DNA from: Spirochaetaceae bacterium
GTDB lineage: Bacteria; Spirochaetota; Spirochaetia; Treponematales; Breznakiellaceae
NCBI GenBank assembly: GCA_031288215.1
Contig: JAITRV010000105.1
Span: 1-16,113, forward strand
DNA: 16,113 nt
Reading direction: 5' to 3'
Numbering within the stretch: the first letter of the stretch is position 1; every line of letters starts with the position of its first letter. Below the pieces are notes generated by a model that made no database searches, was not told the DNA's origin, and saw nothing but the letters and a program-made list of their open reading frames with translations. Made by a program: the position numbers and the translations under genes. Positions 6,450-12,722 of this stretch are shown piece by piece.

Positions 6450-6489
6450 TATGGAGGCATAATATAGAGGCATATTTTTATAGAGGCAT
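6450..6489 (+). repeat. Three copies of TATAGAGGCAT ahead of surE
   Basis: TATGGAGGCAT (6450-6460), TATAGAGGCAT (6463-6473) and TATAGAGGCAT (6479-6489) follow one another directly before the surE start. Each contains a GAGG ribosome-binding core; the last is 4-5 nt from ATG 6491 and decides that start. Confidence 0.7.
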
Positions 6490-6490
6490 C

Positions 6491-7264
6491 ATGAATATAT
6501 TACTGACCAACGACGACGGCATCGGCTGTGAGGGGATCCTCCGGCTGGCGGAGGAACTGCGCCGTAAAACCCTCCATCGGATCTATGTGGTGGCCCCGGA
6601 CTCGAACCGCTCCGGGGTATCCCATGCCATTTCCCTGCGAACCCCGGTTAAGCTCAAAGCCCGGGGGGCGGATACCTGGGTCTGCACGGGAAGCCCCGCG
6701 GACTGCGTGATGGTGGTTTCCCTGGGCGCCCTTTCCTTCAAGCCGGACCTCCTCATATCGGGGATCAACCTGGGGCCCAACCTCGGGACGGACATCGTCT
6801 ACTCCGGTACCGCCGCCGCGGCCCGGCAGGCGGCCCTCCACAACATCCCCGCCATTGCCCTGTCCCTGGCGTCCCTGGAGGCGCCCCTGTACTGGGAGGG
6901 GGCGGTTTCCTTTGCCGTGAGCCGGCTGGAGGAACTGCTCCGGCTCTGGGAGGAGGATACCTTCCTCAACGTGAATATCCCCAACCTGGACGGCGGGGTC
7001 CGGGATATGGTGATTACCTTTCCCGCCCGCCGGCGGTATAACGACGGGCTCATCACCTATAAGGCCCCGGACGAGTATACCTACTGTTTTATCGATTCCG
7101 GCCCCGTGAGAAACGACGAGGAGTGCGGGTCCGATTGGGACGCGGTGTCCAGGAATCTGGTGTCCGTCAGCCCGGTGTACCTCCATCCGGTGGTACGGAA
7201 GGATCTCTGCGCCGCCGCTCCCCTCCACGCGGGGGTGGGGCCCCGGGAAAAACGTATCGGGTAG
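6491..7264 (+). CDS. surE: 5'/3'-nucleotidase SurE
   Basis: Metal-dependent phosphatase that removes the phosphate from nucleoside 5'- and 3'-monophosphates, linked to stationary-phase survival. The 257-residue protein begins MNILLTNDDG with the metal-binding Asp8 and Asp9. Further metal ligands are Ser41 in SNRSG and Asn93 in SGINLGPN. Other family blocks are TGSPADCV (67-74), YSGTAAAAR (104-112) and FLNVNIPN (about 159-166). ATG 6491 follows a GAGG site; the in-frame ATG at 6425 gives an unconserved 22-residue extension and is rejected. The TPR gene follows after 6 nt, so the two are very likely co-transcribed, probably also with the exported protein beyond. Confidence 0.94.
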   Translation: MNILLTNDDGIGCEGILRLAEELRRKTLHRIYVVAPDSNRSGVSHAISLRTPVKLKARGADTWVCTGSPADCVMVVSLGALSFKPDLLISGINLGPNLGTDIVYSGTAAAARQAALHNIPAIALSLASLEAPLYWEGAVSFAVSRLEELLRLWEEDTFLNVNIPNLDGGVRDMVITFPARRRYNDGLITYKAPDEYTYCFIDSGPVRNDEECGSDWDAVSRNLVSVSPVYLHPVVRKDLCAAAPLHAGVGPREKRIG

Positions 7265-7270
7265 GACGGT

Positions 7271-7951
7271 ATGGCAGGAGACCTTCAGGAAGGCATAGAA
7301 TTTTTTCGCACGAAGCGGTGGTCGAAGGCGTTGAAGGAATTCAAATCGTTGAAGCCCTCGGACCTTGAAAGCGGGGAAAAGGAGGAATTGTCCTATTATT
7401 TGGGCCTCTGCTTTATGAAGCTGAACCAATACGAGGATGCCCTCCTGCATCTGGAACAGGTGGTGACCGGCGGTTCCAATCCCCTCCGGATCTACCAGTG
7501 CCGGATGACCCTGGCCTATATCTACGTGATCACCGGCCGCTCCAAGATGGCGGAATTTGAACTGAGACGGCTCCTGGCCGCGGGGTTCAAGTCGGCCCAG
7601 CTTTATTCCACCCTGGGTTATGCGTCATGGTCCCAGAAACGGTACAAAGAGGCGGTGGATTACTACGAAAAGGCCCTGGAAGTGGACGGGGAAAATCCCA
7701 CCGCCCTGAACTGTCTGGGGTATATTTTGGTGGATACCAACGCGGATATTTCCCGGGGGCTGCGGTATTGCCGCAAGGCGGTGGATCGGAAGCCCCAGAA
7801 CCCGGCCTACCTTGATTCCCTGGGCTGGGCTTACTTTAAAAACGGTGAAACCCAGGAGGCCCGGGTCTGGCTGCGCCGGGCCCTGGAAGCCGCCCCCCAT
7901 GAACAGGAGATCAAGAAGCACATGCGGACCGTAGTAGGGGATGTCGAATGA
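7271..7951 (+). CDS. TPR-repeat protein
   Basis: A 226-residue protein built almost wholly of helical repeats, with no signal peptide or membrane segment. TPR-like units can be seen at about 37-70 (EELSYYLGLCFMKLNQYEDALLHLEQ), 74-105, 110-143 (the clearest, AQLYSTLGYASWSQKRYKEA), 144-178 and 179-212 (AYLDSLGWAYFKNGETQEA). TPR proteins are protein-protein adaptors; no enzyme motif is present. ATG 7271 has AGGA about 5 nt upstream. It starts 6 nt after surE and ends in an ATGA overlap with the next gene, so translation of all three is probably coupled, and the downstream exported protein is a plausible functional partner. Precise role unknown. Confidence 0.85.
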   Translation: MAGDLQEGIEFFRTKRWSKALKEFKSLKPSDLESGEKEELSYYLGLCFMKLNQYEDALLHLEQVVTGGSNPLRIYQCRMTLAYIYVITGRSKMAEFELRRLLAAGFKSAQLYSTLGYASWSQKRYKEAVDYYEKALEVDGENPTALNCLGYILVDTNADISRGLRYCRKAVDRKPQNPAYLDSLGWAYFKNGETQEARVWLRRALEAAPHEQEIKKHMRTVVGDVE

Positions 7952-10083
7952 GGCGCCGGTGTCTCTCCCGTCAGAACGGGGGGACCGGGGGGCCCCCGGT
8001 CCCCCGGCGGGGGTGCGTGCGGACCTTCGGTCCGGGCGGAGCCCCCGTCTTGGTTCTCGTCCTGGTCCTCCTGCTGCCGCCGGGCCTTTTCTCCCAGGAG
8101 GAGGAGGTCCTGGGGGGGCTCGACCGGAACGCGGTCAACGCCCGGGAGGAGTTCCGCCTGGGGGTTCAGGCCTATAACCGCTATGCCTTTAACGAGGCGA
8201 TCCTCGCCTTTGAACGGGCCCTGTCCTTCCGGCCGGGGGAGGCCCTGATCCTGGACTGGCTGGGCCGCTCCTATTACCGGTCGGGCCTGGAAGACACGGC
8301 CCTGCGGCAATGGCAGGCCGCGGCGGAAATCTACGGGCCCTCCTCCGGGGAATCCCTGCTTTTGGCGGGACGGATCGAAACCGTCCGAAACCGCCGGGGC
8401 CTCTTTCCCGCCCTCCGGGAGCAGATCCGCTATGTGGAAGCCGGGCGCTATCCCGGACGCTCCGATGACGCCGTCCTCTACCGGCAGCCCAGCTCGGTGC
8501 TGGGCCTGGAGGACGGGTCGGTCTGGGTGGTGGCCTACGGAAGCAACGAACTCCTCCGGATCGACGTCAACGGCGTCATCCGCCAGCGCCGCCGGGGGCC
8601 CCTGAGCGGCTTTGACCGGCCCTACGATCTGGCCCGGGGTCCGGACGGCCGGCTCTACCTCTCCGAATTCCGGGGAGGGCGGATCAGCGTCCTCTCCGCC
8701 GACGGGGAATGGCAGGGCTATATCGGCTCCAAGGGCATCGGCGAGGGCGAGCTTCTGGGCCCCCAAAACCTGACCGTCGATGAGGAGGGCTACCTCTACG
8801 TGGTGGACTACGGGAACCGGCGGATTTCCAAATTCGACCCCGACGGGGCCTTCATCCTCTCCTTTGGGGACCCTTCGTCCTTTCAGGGGCTCCGATCCCC
8901 CACGGGGATCGCCGCCGGGGCGGGGCGGATCTTCGTCGCCGACGGCCTCTCCCGGCGGATCTTCACCTTTGACCGGAACGGGACCTACCTGGGCCTCCTG
9001 GTGGAGGAGGGGCTGCGGGGGCCTGAAAGCCTCCGGTTTTTGTCGGAACGGCAGATCCTGGCGGCGGACGGCAACCGGATCGTCCTCATTGACGTGGATT
9101 CCGCCCAGGTCCGGGAAATCGGGGTCCTGGGGAATTCCCGCATTCGGATCCTGGGGGCCGCCCCGGACCGGAACGGCAATATCCTGGCGGCGAATTTCCA
9201 GGCCGGGGAGGTTTCGGTGATGACCCCCATGAACGATATGGCCGCGGGGCTCTTCGTGTGGATAGATCGGGTGGTGGCGGATAATTTCCCCGAGATCACC
9301 GTGGAAGTCCAGGTGCAGGACCGGCAGCGCCGCCCCATCCTGGGGCTGGACGAGGGGAATTTCCTCCTCAGCGAGGAGGGCCGGACCGTTACCGCCCAGA
9401 ATTTCATCGGCGGCGCTTACCGGAGCGAGGCCGTCGACGTGGCGGTGCTGATAGAGCGCTCGGCCCTGACCGCCTCCCGGGGGGATGACCTGGTAGCGGC
9501 GGTCCGGGACATACGGGCCGCGGTGGACCGGATCGTCTCCCTGGTGTCCGCGGGGGAACAGCCCCTGCGGGAAGGGCTCGCCGGGCAAAGCGCCGCGGCC
9601 CTTGCCGCCGCCGCCCGGGCCTCCGCCGGCGGCGCGTCCCCCCGGTGGAGATTCGACCTGGCCCTGCGGCTGGCCGCCACGGACCTGCTGGCGGGCCAGA
9701 AGAAGCGGGCGGTGGTCTTTGTCAGTTCCGGCCGCCTCGGGGAATTGGCCTTTGAACGCTACGGCCTCTCGGAACTCGCCGGCTACCTGAACAACAACGG
9801 CATCATCTTCCACGCGGTGCTCCTCTCCGACGCCCCCCCGGATCAGGAGATCCGCTACCTCTGCGAAGAAACCGGCGGGCAGGTTATGTCCCTTTACCGG
9901 CCCCAGGGCATAGGCCCGGTCCTCTCGACCCTCAAATCAAGCCCCACGGGTTCCTACACCCTGCGCTACCGCTCAGAGCTCCCCACGAACTTTGGCCGCG
10001 CCTACCTCCCGGTGGAGGCGGAGGTCTACCTCATCGAGCGCTCAGGCCGGGACCGCACCGGGTACTTCCCCCCCCGGGAATAG
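7948..10083 (+). CDS. Exported TPR / NHL beta-propeller / vWA-like protein
   Basis: A 711-residue protein. A hydrophobic core at about 32-47 (APVLVLVLVLLLPPGLF) ending in SQ looks like a signal peptide, though preceded by an unusually long Gly/Pro/Arg-rich stretch. Then come TPR-like helices (about 64-130), a six-bladed-type NHL propeller (about 175-430; for instance GPQNLTVDEEGYLYVVDYGN and RISKFDPDG), a beta-rich linker (450-490) and a von Willebrand A-like domain (about 495-665; DVAVLIERS, then KRAVVFVSSGR). The vWA metal site is degenerate: DxSxS reads IERSA. A periplasmic or surface scaffold role is likely, but no specific function is known. The ATG overlaps the previous stop (ATGA); an in-frame GTG at 8017 would give a more normal signal peptide. 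Confidence 0.8.
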   Translation: MRRRCLSRQNGGTGGPPVPRRGCVRTFGPGGAPVLVLVLVLLLPPGLFSQEEEVLGGLDRNAVNAREEFRLGVQAYNRYAFNEAILAFERALSFRPGEALILDWLGRSYYRSGLEDTALRQWQAAAEIYGPSSGESLLLAGRIETVRNRRGLFPALREQIRYVEAGRYPGRSDDAVLYRQPSSVLGLEDGSVWVVAYGSNELLRIDVNGVIRQRRRGPLSGFDRPYDLARGPDGRLYLSEFRGGRISVLSADGEWQGYIGSKGIGEGELLGPQNLTVDEEGYLYVVDYGNRRISKFDPDGAFILSFGDPSSFQGLRSPTGIAAGAGRIFVADGLSRRIFTFDRNGTYLGLLVEEGLRGPESLRFLSERQILAADGNRIVLIDVDSAQVREIGVLGNSRIRILGAAPDRNGNILAANFQAGEVSVMTPMNDMAAGLFVWIDRVVADNFPEITVEVQVQDRQRRPILGLDEGNFLLSEEGRTVTAQNFIGGAYRSEAVDVAVLIERSALTASRGDDLVAAVRDIRAAVDRIVSLVSAGEQPLREGLAGQSAAALAAAARASAGGASPRWRFDLALRLAATDLLAGQKKRAVVFVSSGRLGELAFERYGLSELAGYLNNNGIIFHAVLLSDAPPDQEIRYLCEETGGQVMSLYRPQGIGPVLSTLKSSPTGSYTLRYRSELPTNFGRAYLPVEAEVYLIERSGRDRTGYFPPRE
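7967..8034 (+). repeat. Cluster of strong hairpins at the 5' end of the NHL gene
   Basis: Several perfect inverted repeats adjoin each other: CCCGT-N4-ACGGG (7967-7980), a 23-nt palindrome with 11-bp arms around one base (7981-8003), and CGGACC-TTC-GGTCCG (8020-8034). A CCCCC-GGC-GGGGG pairing overlaps the second. All fall in codons 7-29, before the signal-peptide core. Confidence 0.7.
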
Positions 10084-10100
10084 CCCCGCCCGAAGAAGAA

Positions 10101-10155
10101 TTTACCGCGGGTAAATGCCGATGCCCGGCAGGTTACGCCTTTTCAGGAAAGGCGT
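10101..10155 (+). terminator. Two hairpins after the NHL gene, upstream of the antitoxin-like gene
   Basis: TTTACC-GCG-GGTAAA (10101-10115) and ACGCCTTT-N5-AAAGGCGT (10135-10155). They lie 18 nt and 52 nt after the NHL stop. Neither is followed by a long T-run. They may end the surE operon, or the second, which overlaps the next promoter, may be an operator for an autoregulated antitoxin. Confidence 0.35.
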
Positions 10156-10168
10156 TATAGCGTATATT
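10140..10168 (+). promoter_or_regulatory. Promoter candidate for the toxin-antitoxin remnant
   Basis: TTTTCA (10140-10145), 17 nt, TATATT (10163-10168), close upstream of the ribosome site GAGAGGAG (10174-10181). Confidence 0.4.
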
Positions 10169-10187
10169 TGGAAGAGAGGAGATGGCT

Positions 10188-10397
10188 ATGAGTGAAATCG
10201 TATTGCAAATAAGCGACGATATTAACCTTGAAGGGGTAGTTTCCCTACTTGCCCCTTATATAAAGAATGCGGAGATAAAACAAAAAACCGGAAAATCGAA
10301 GGGTAAAATATGGGACGGTGATATGGCCTGTTTGCAAAATCCCTGGAAAATTGATTCCTTTACCCCATTAAAACGGGAATATCTTTATGATCGATAA
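10188..10397 (+). CDS. Small antitoxin-like protein next to a PIN-toxin remnant
   Basis: A 69-residue acidic-to-basic protein beginning MSEIVLQISDDINLEG and ending in KREYLYDR. ATG 10188 is chosen because GAGGAG lies 6 nt upstream; ATG 10182 directly abuts that site. I do not recognise a named antitoxin family with certainty. The call rests on size, its own promoter, and the overlapping start (11 nt) of a reading frame that begins like a PIN-domain toxin, the layout of a VapBC-type pair. With the toxin gutted, it may be a relic or act on toxins encoded elsewhere. Confidence 0.6.
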   Translation: MSEIVLQISDDINLEGVVSLLAPYIKNAEIKQKTGKSKGKIWDGDMACLQNPWKIDSFTPLKREYLYDR

Positions 10398-10494
10398 GGT
10401 GTTCCTTGATACCAATATCCTCTATTCCGAAGATTTGCAAAACGGGCACATTATCGATGACCGGCTTAAAGTTATAAACCCTCTGCTCCATTAA
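10387..10494 (+). pseudogene. Remnant of a PIN-domain (VapC-like) toxin gene with a large internal deletion
   Basis: The frame encodes only 35 residues. It starts MIDKVFLDTNILYS, the typical first strand of a PIN domain with its first catalytic Asp (Asp8 in LDTNI), and jumps at once to SEDLQNGHIIDDRLKVINPLLH, typical of the last strand and C-terminal end of such toxins. The 80-100 residues between, which would hold the other acidic residues, are missing, yet frame and stop are intact. The simplest reading is an in-frame internal deletion of about 250-300 bp. A non-functional toxin is inferred. Confidence 0.65.
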
Positions 10495-10568
10495 AGATTC
10501 CGGCGCATTCCCGGCTTCGCCGCTCACGTTTAAAAACCAGAAAATCCTCATTTTTTTCAAATGCGGCC

Positions 10569-10598
10569 TTGACGCTTTTCTCAGAAGCGGGGTATGAT
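10569..10598 (+). promoter_or_regulatory. Promoter of the riboswitch-nik operon
   Basis: TTGACG (10569-10574), 18 nt, TATGAT (10593-10598). Transcription would start near 10605, at the 5' edge of the riboswitch. It is the strongest promoter-like sequence in the right half of the window. Confidence 0.6.
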
Positions 10599-10602
10599 AG
10601 CA

Positions 10603-10818
10603 CCGTAATACTTCAGAGGAAGCGGGGTGCGATTCCCCCACTATACCGTAACTGTGAATTGGGCGGCGGCAGCGCCGGTTCGTCGAGACAGCCACTGGCC
10701 GAAAGCAGCCGGTTGACCGGGATTTTTTGCGTGAAGAAGCAAAAATCCACCGGTACAACGGCTGCCGGGTTGGGAAGGCTTGACGGATTTTGCCCATAAG
10801 TCAGGAGACTTTGGTATG
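10603..10818 (+). promoter_or_regulatory. Cobalamin (B12) riboswitch
   Basis: The conserved core is visible in order: GGAAGCGGGGTGCGATTCCCCC (10618-10639), an ACT..CCGTAACTGTGA segment (10640-10657), GCCACTGGCCGAAAGC (10690-10705) before a variable hairpin arm (GATTTTTTGC pairing with GCAAAAATC), TGGGAAGGC (10771-10779), and the B12 box AAGTCAGGAGACTTTGGTAT (10798-10817). The family binds adenosyl- or methylcobalamin and lowers expression of downstream genes. Here the downstream genes encode a NikABC-type transporter, consistent with control of cobalt supply for B12. The B12 box contains an AGGAG with an ATG 8 nt later, and a long structured leader follows, so control could be at translation or transcription. 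Confidence 0.9.
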
Positions 10819-10847
10819 AAAGATAGTTTATTTTTTTGACTTCGAGC

Positions 10848-10909
10848 ATGGGTCGAGAAAAACCGATTACCTGCGTGTTTTATAACCGGTTTTTCCCATA
10901 TTTTTATTG
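10848..10909 (+). terminator. Candidate riboswitch-controlled hairpin
   Basis: GAAAAACCG (10857-10865) pairs perfectly with CGGTTTTTC (10887-10895), and ATGG (10848-10851) with CCAT (10896-10899) beyond a bulge. The loop is 21 nt and TATTTTTATT follows. It begins 30 nt after the B12 box, where an expression platform is expected. The long loop and interrupted T-tract leave doubt. Confidence 0.45.
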
Positions 10910-10974
10910 GGGGAAATGTGTCTATGGCGGGAACGGGCAGTGGAAGTGCGGGCATACTCTTTTTTCTCGAAAAT

Positions 10975-11039
10975 AAGAGCGCGGAGGTTTCTTCCGGTTA
11001 CACACGCAGGAATCGGGGATGCCGATGCGCTCTTTTTTT
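10975..11039 (+). terminator. Branched terminator-like structure in the nik leader
   Basis: AAGAGCGC (10975-10982) pairs with GCGCTCTT (11027-11034), and the A/T flanks extend the pairing with one mismatch. The loop contains two small hairpins (CGGA/TCCG, 10982-10996; ATCGG/CCGAT, 11012-11026). Seven Ts (11033-11039) follow. It ends about 50 nt before the first nikA gene. Confidence 0.45.
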
Positions 11040-11090
11040 ATACCGGCAAAGGAAAAAGCCATGAAAAAAATTGTTTTGAGGAGGTTTCTT

Positions 11091-12686
11091 ATGAAACGCT
11101 GCTTTTTTGGACGCGGCGCGGCCCTTTTCGCCGCAACGGTTGCGGTATTCGCGCTTTCGTGTACAAACCCGGCAAAGAAACAGGCCGCCGACACGGTTGT
11201 TTATTCCTATCTGAGCAATGTCGGGCCGTTGAATCCCCACATGTATGCGCCAAGCCTGATATTTGCCCAAGCGATGCTCTACGAGAGCCTCGTCGCGCTT
11301 AAGGATGACGGCACTATCGGTCCCGCCCTCGCCGAAAGCTGGGATATTTCACCGGACGGGATGGTGTATACCTTCCATCTGCGCAGGGATGTACGCTTCT
11401 CCGATGGCGAGCCTTTCAACGCACAGGCCGCTGAACTCAATTTCAAGGCGCTCATGAATAATGCGGCGCGGCACGCCTGGCTTAGCATTACCGACAAAAT
11501 TGAGAAGTACGAGGCATCCGGCCCCTATGATTTCACGCTGACCTTCAATACGCCCTACTACGCCTGTCTGTACGATCTTGCCCTGCCGCGCCCGTTCCGG
11601 TTCCTCAGCCCCAAATCATTTCCCGATGACGGCGACACCTCCAAAGGCATAAAAAGCCCGGTGGGAACGGGACCGTGGAAACTGGTAGAAACAAAACTGG
11701 GCGAATACGACCTGTTCGAGCGCAACGACTCCTATTGGGGCGAAACGACAAATGTGGCAAAGATACTGGTCAAGGTGATTCCCGATCCGGTTACCCGGGC
11801 CCTGGCGTTTGAATCCGGGGACATCAACTTCATTTACGGCATGGGACAGATAAACTACGACACCTTTAACCGCCTGCGAAGCAGCGAGGGGGTTAAAGGC
11901 GCGATTTCCGGCCCCCGGGGAACCACCGCCCTCGCCCTGAATACGGCCACGGGACCCACGAGGGAACTGGCCGTGCGTCAGGCTATCCAACACCTTGTCA
12001 ACAAAGCGGAGATAATCAAGGGTATCACGCTTGACACGCAGATAGTGGCGGACACCTACTTTGCCCCAAACATTCCCTACTGCGATGTTGGGTTGAAGCC
12101 TTATGTTTACGATGAAAGCAAGGCGGCGGAGCTTTTGGACGGGGCAGGCTGGATTCTTCCGGCGGGCAAGAAGATTCGTGAAAAGAACGGCGTCCCCCTT
12201 GAAATAGATGTCTGCTTTATAGGCGACAACGCGGCGGAGAAGTCTATTGCCGAAGTAATGCAGGGGCAGGGGCTGAAACTCGGCGTATCTTTTAACCTGA
12301 TTGGCGAAGAGGCGAATTCGTTCGATAACCGGCAAAGAACCGGCGATTTCGGCATGATATTCAACGAAACGTGGGGGCCCCCTTATGAGCCCCATGCCAT
12401 GATAACCGGGATGCTCGTACCTGCCCACGCCGACTACATGGCCCAGATAGGGCTGCCGATGAAAGCCCAGCTTGACGCCAATATCCGCCGGGTATTCGGT
12501 ACCACCGATGTGGATGAACGTTCCGCGATTTATCGGGACATTCTGACAACCCTGCACGAACAGGCCGTGTATCTGCCGCTCTACTATGCCACGGTACTCG
12601 AAGTTTACCGGACGGCGGAGATTCGGGATGTTGGTTTCGGCCCTGATAGATATGGAGTCCCTTTCAGCTCGATTGTCCTGGAGTAA
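11091..12686 (+). CDS. nikA: NikA-type metal-binding lipoprotein of an ABC importer, copy 1
   Basis: Solute-binding protein of family SBP_bac_5, closest to the nickel-binding NikA. It has 531 residues. An n-region with KR and a hydrophobic core end in the lipobox FALS-C24, so it is probably a membrane-anchored lipoprotein. It follows E. coli NikA with a constant offset of 30 from the mature numbering: Tyr52 (Ec Tyr22), Trp130 (Trp100), Arg167 (Arg137), Trp428 (Trp398), Tyr432 (Tyr402) and His446 (His416, the direct metal ligand). Ec Met27 is Ile57 here. ATG 11091 has AGGAGG 6 nt upstream; an in-frame ATG at 11061 with AAGGA is possible. Control by the B12 riboswitch suggests cobalt or a cobalt chelate as cargo. 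Confidence 0.9.
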   Translation: MKRCFFGRGAALFAATVAVFALSCTNPAKKQAADTVVYSYLSNVGPLNPHMYAPSLIFAQAMLYESLVALKDDGTIGPALAESWDISPDGMVYTFHLRRDVRFSDGEPFNAQAAELNFKALMNNAARHAWLSITDKIEKYEASGPYDFTLTFNTPYYACLYDLALPRPFRFLSPKSFPDDGDTSKGIKSPVGTGPWKLVETKLGEYDLFERNDSYWGETTNVAKILVKVIPDPVTRALAFESGDINFIYGMGQINYDTFNRLRSSEGVKGAISGPRGTTALALNTATGPTRELAVRQAIQHLVNKAEIIKGITLDTQIVADTYFAPNIPYCDVGLKPYVYDESKAAELLDGAGWILPAGKKIREKNGVPLEIDVCFIGDNAAEKSIAEVMQGQGLKLGVSFNLIGEEANSFDNRQRTGDFGMIFNETWGPPYEPHAMITGMLVPAHADYMAQIGLPMKAQLDANIRRVFGTTDVDERSAIYRDILTTLHEQAVYLPLYYATVLEVYRTAEIRDVGFGPDRYGVPFSSIVLE

Positions 12687-12722
12687 AACAGGATGAAAAA
12701 AATTGTTTTGAGGAGGTTTCTT

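Noticed and set aside
7831..9813. Long minus-strand reading frame of 660 codons opposite the NHL gene
   Set aside because: It is a shadow of very GC-rich coding DNA, with Pro/Gly/His-rich low-complexity sequence and no recognisable domain, whereas the plus frame has clear NHL and TPR motifs.
10924..11064. 46-codon reading frame in the nik leader ending in ATGA with ATG 11061
   Set aside because: The coupling is suggestive, but no good ribosome site, no recognised family, and the frame runs through the branched hairpin; it is more likely to be RNA structure.
11061..11090. ATG 11061 (and 12693) as the start of the nikA genes
   Set aside because: AGGAGG lies within this segment, 6 nt before ATG 11091 and 12723, and the shorter starts give a normal lipoprotein signal peptide. 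The longer start cannot be fully excluded for copy 1, which has AAGGA upstream.
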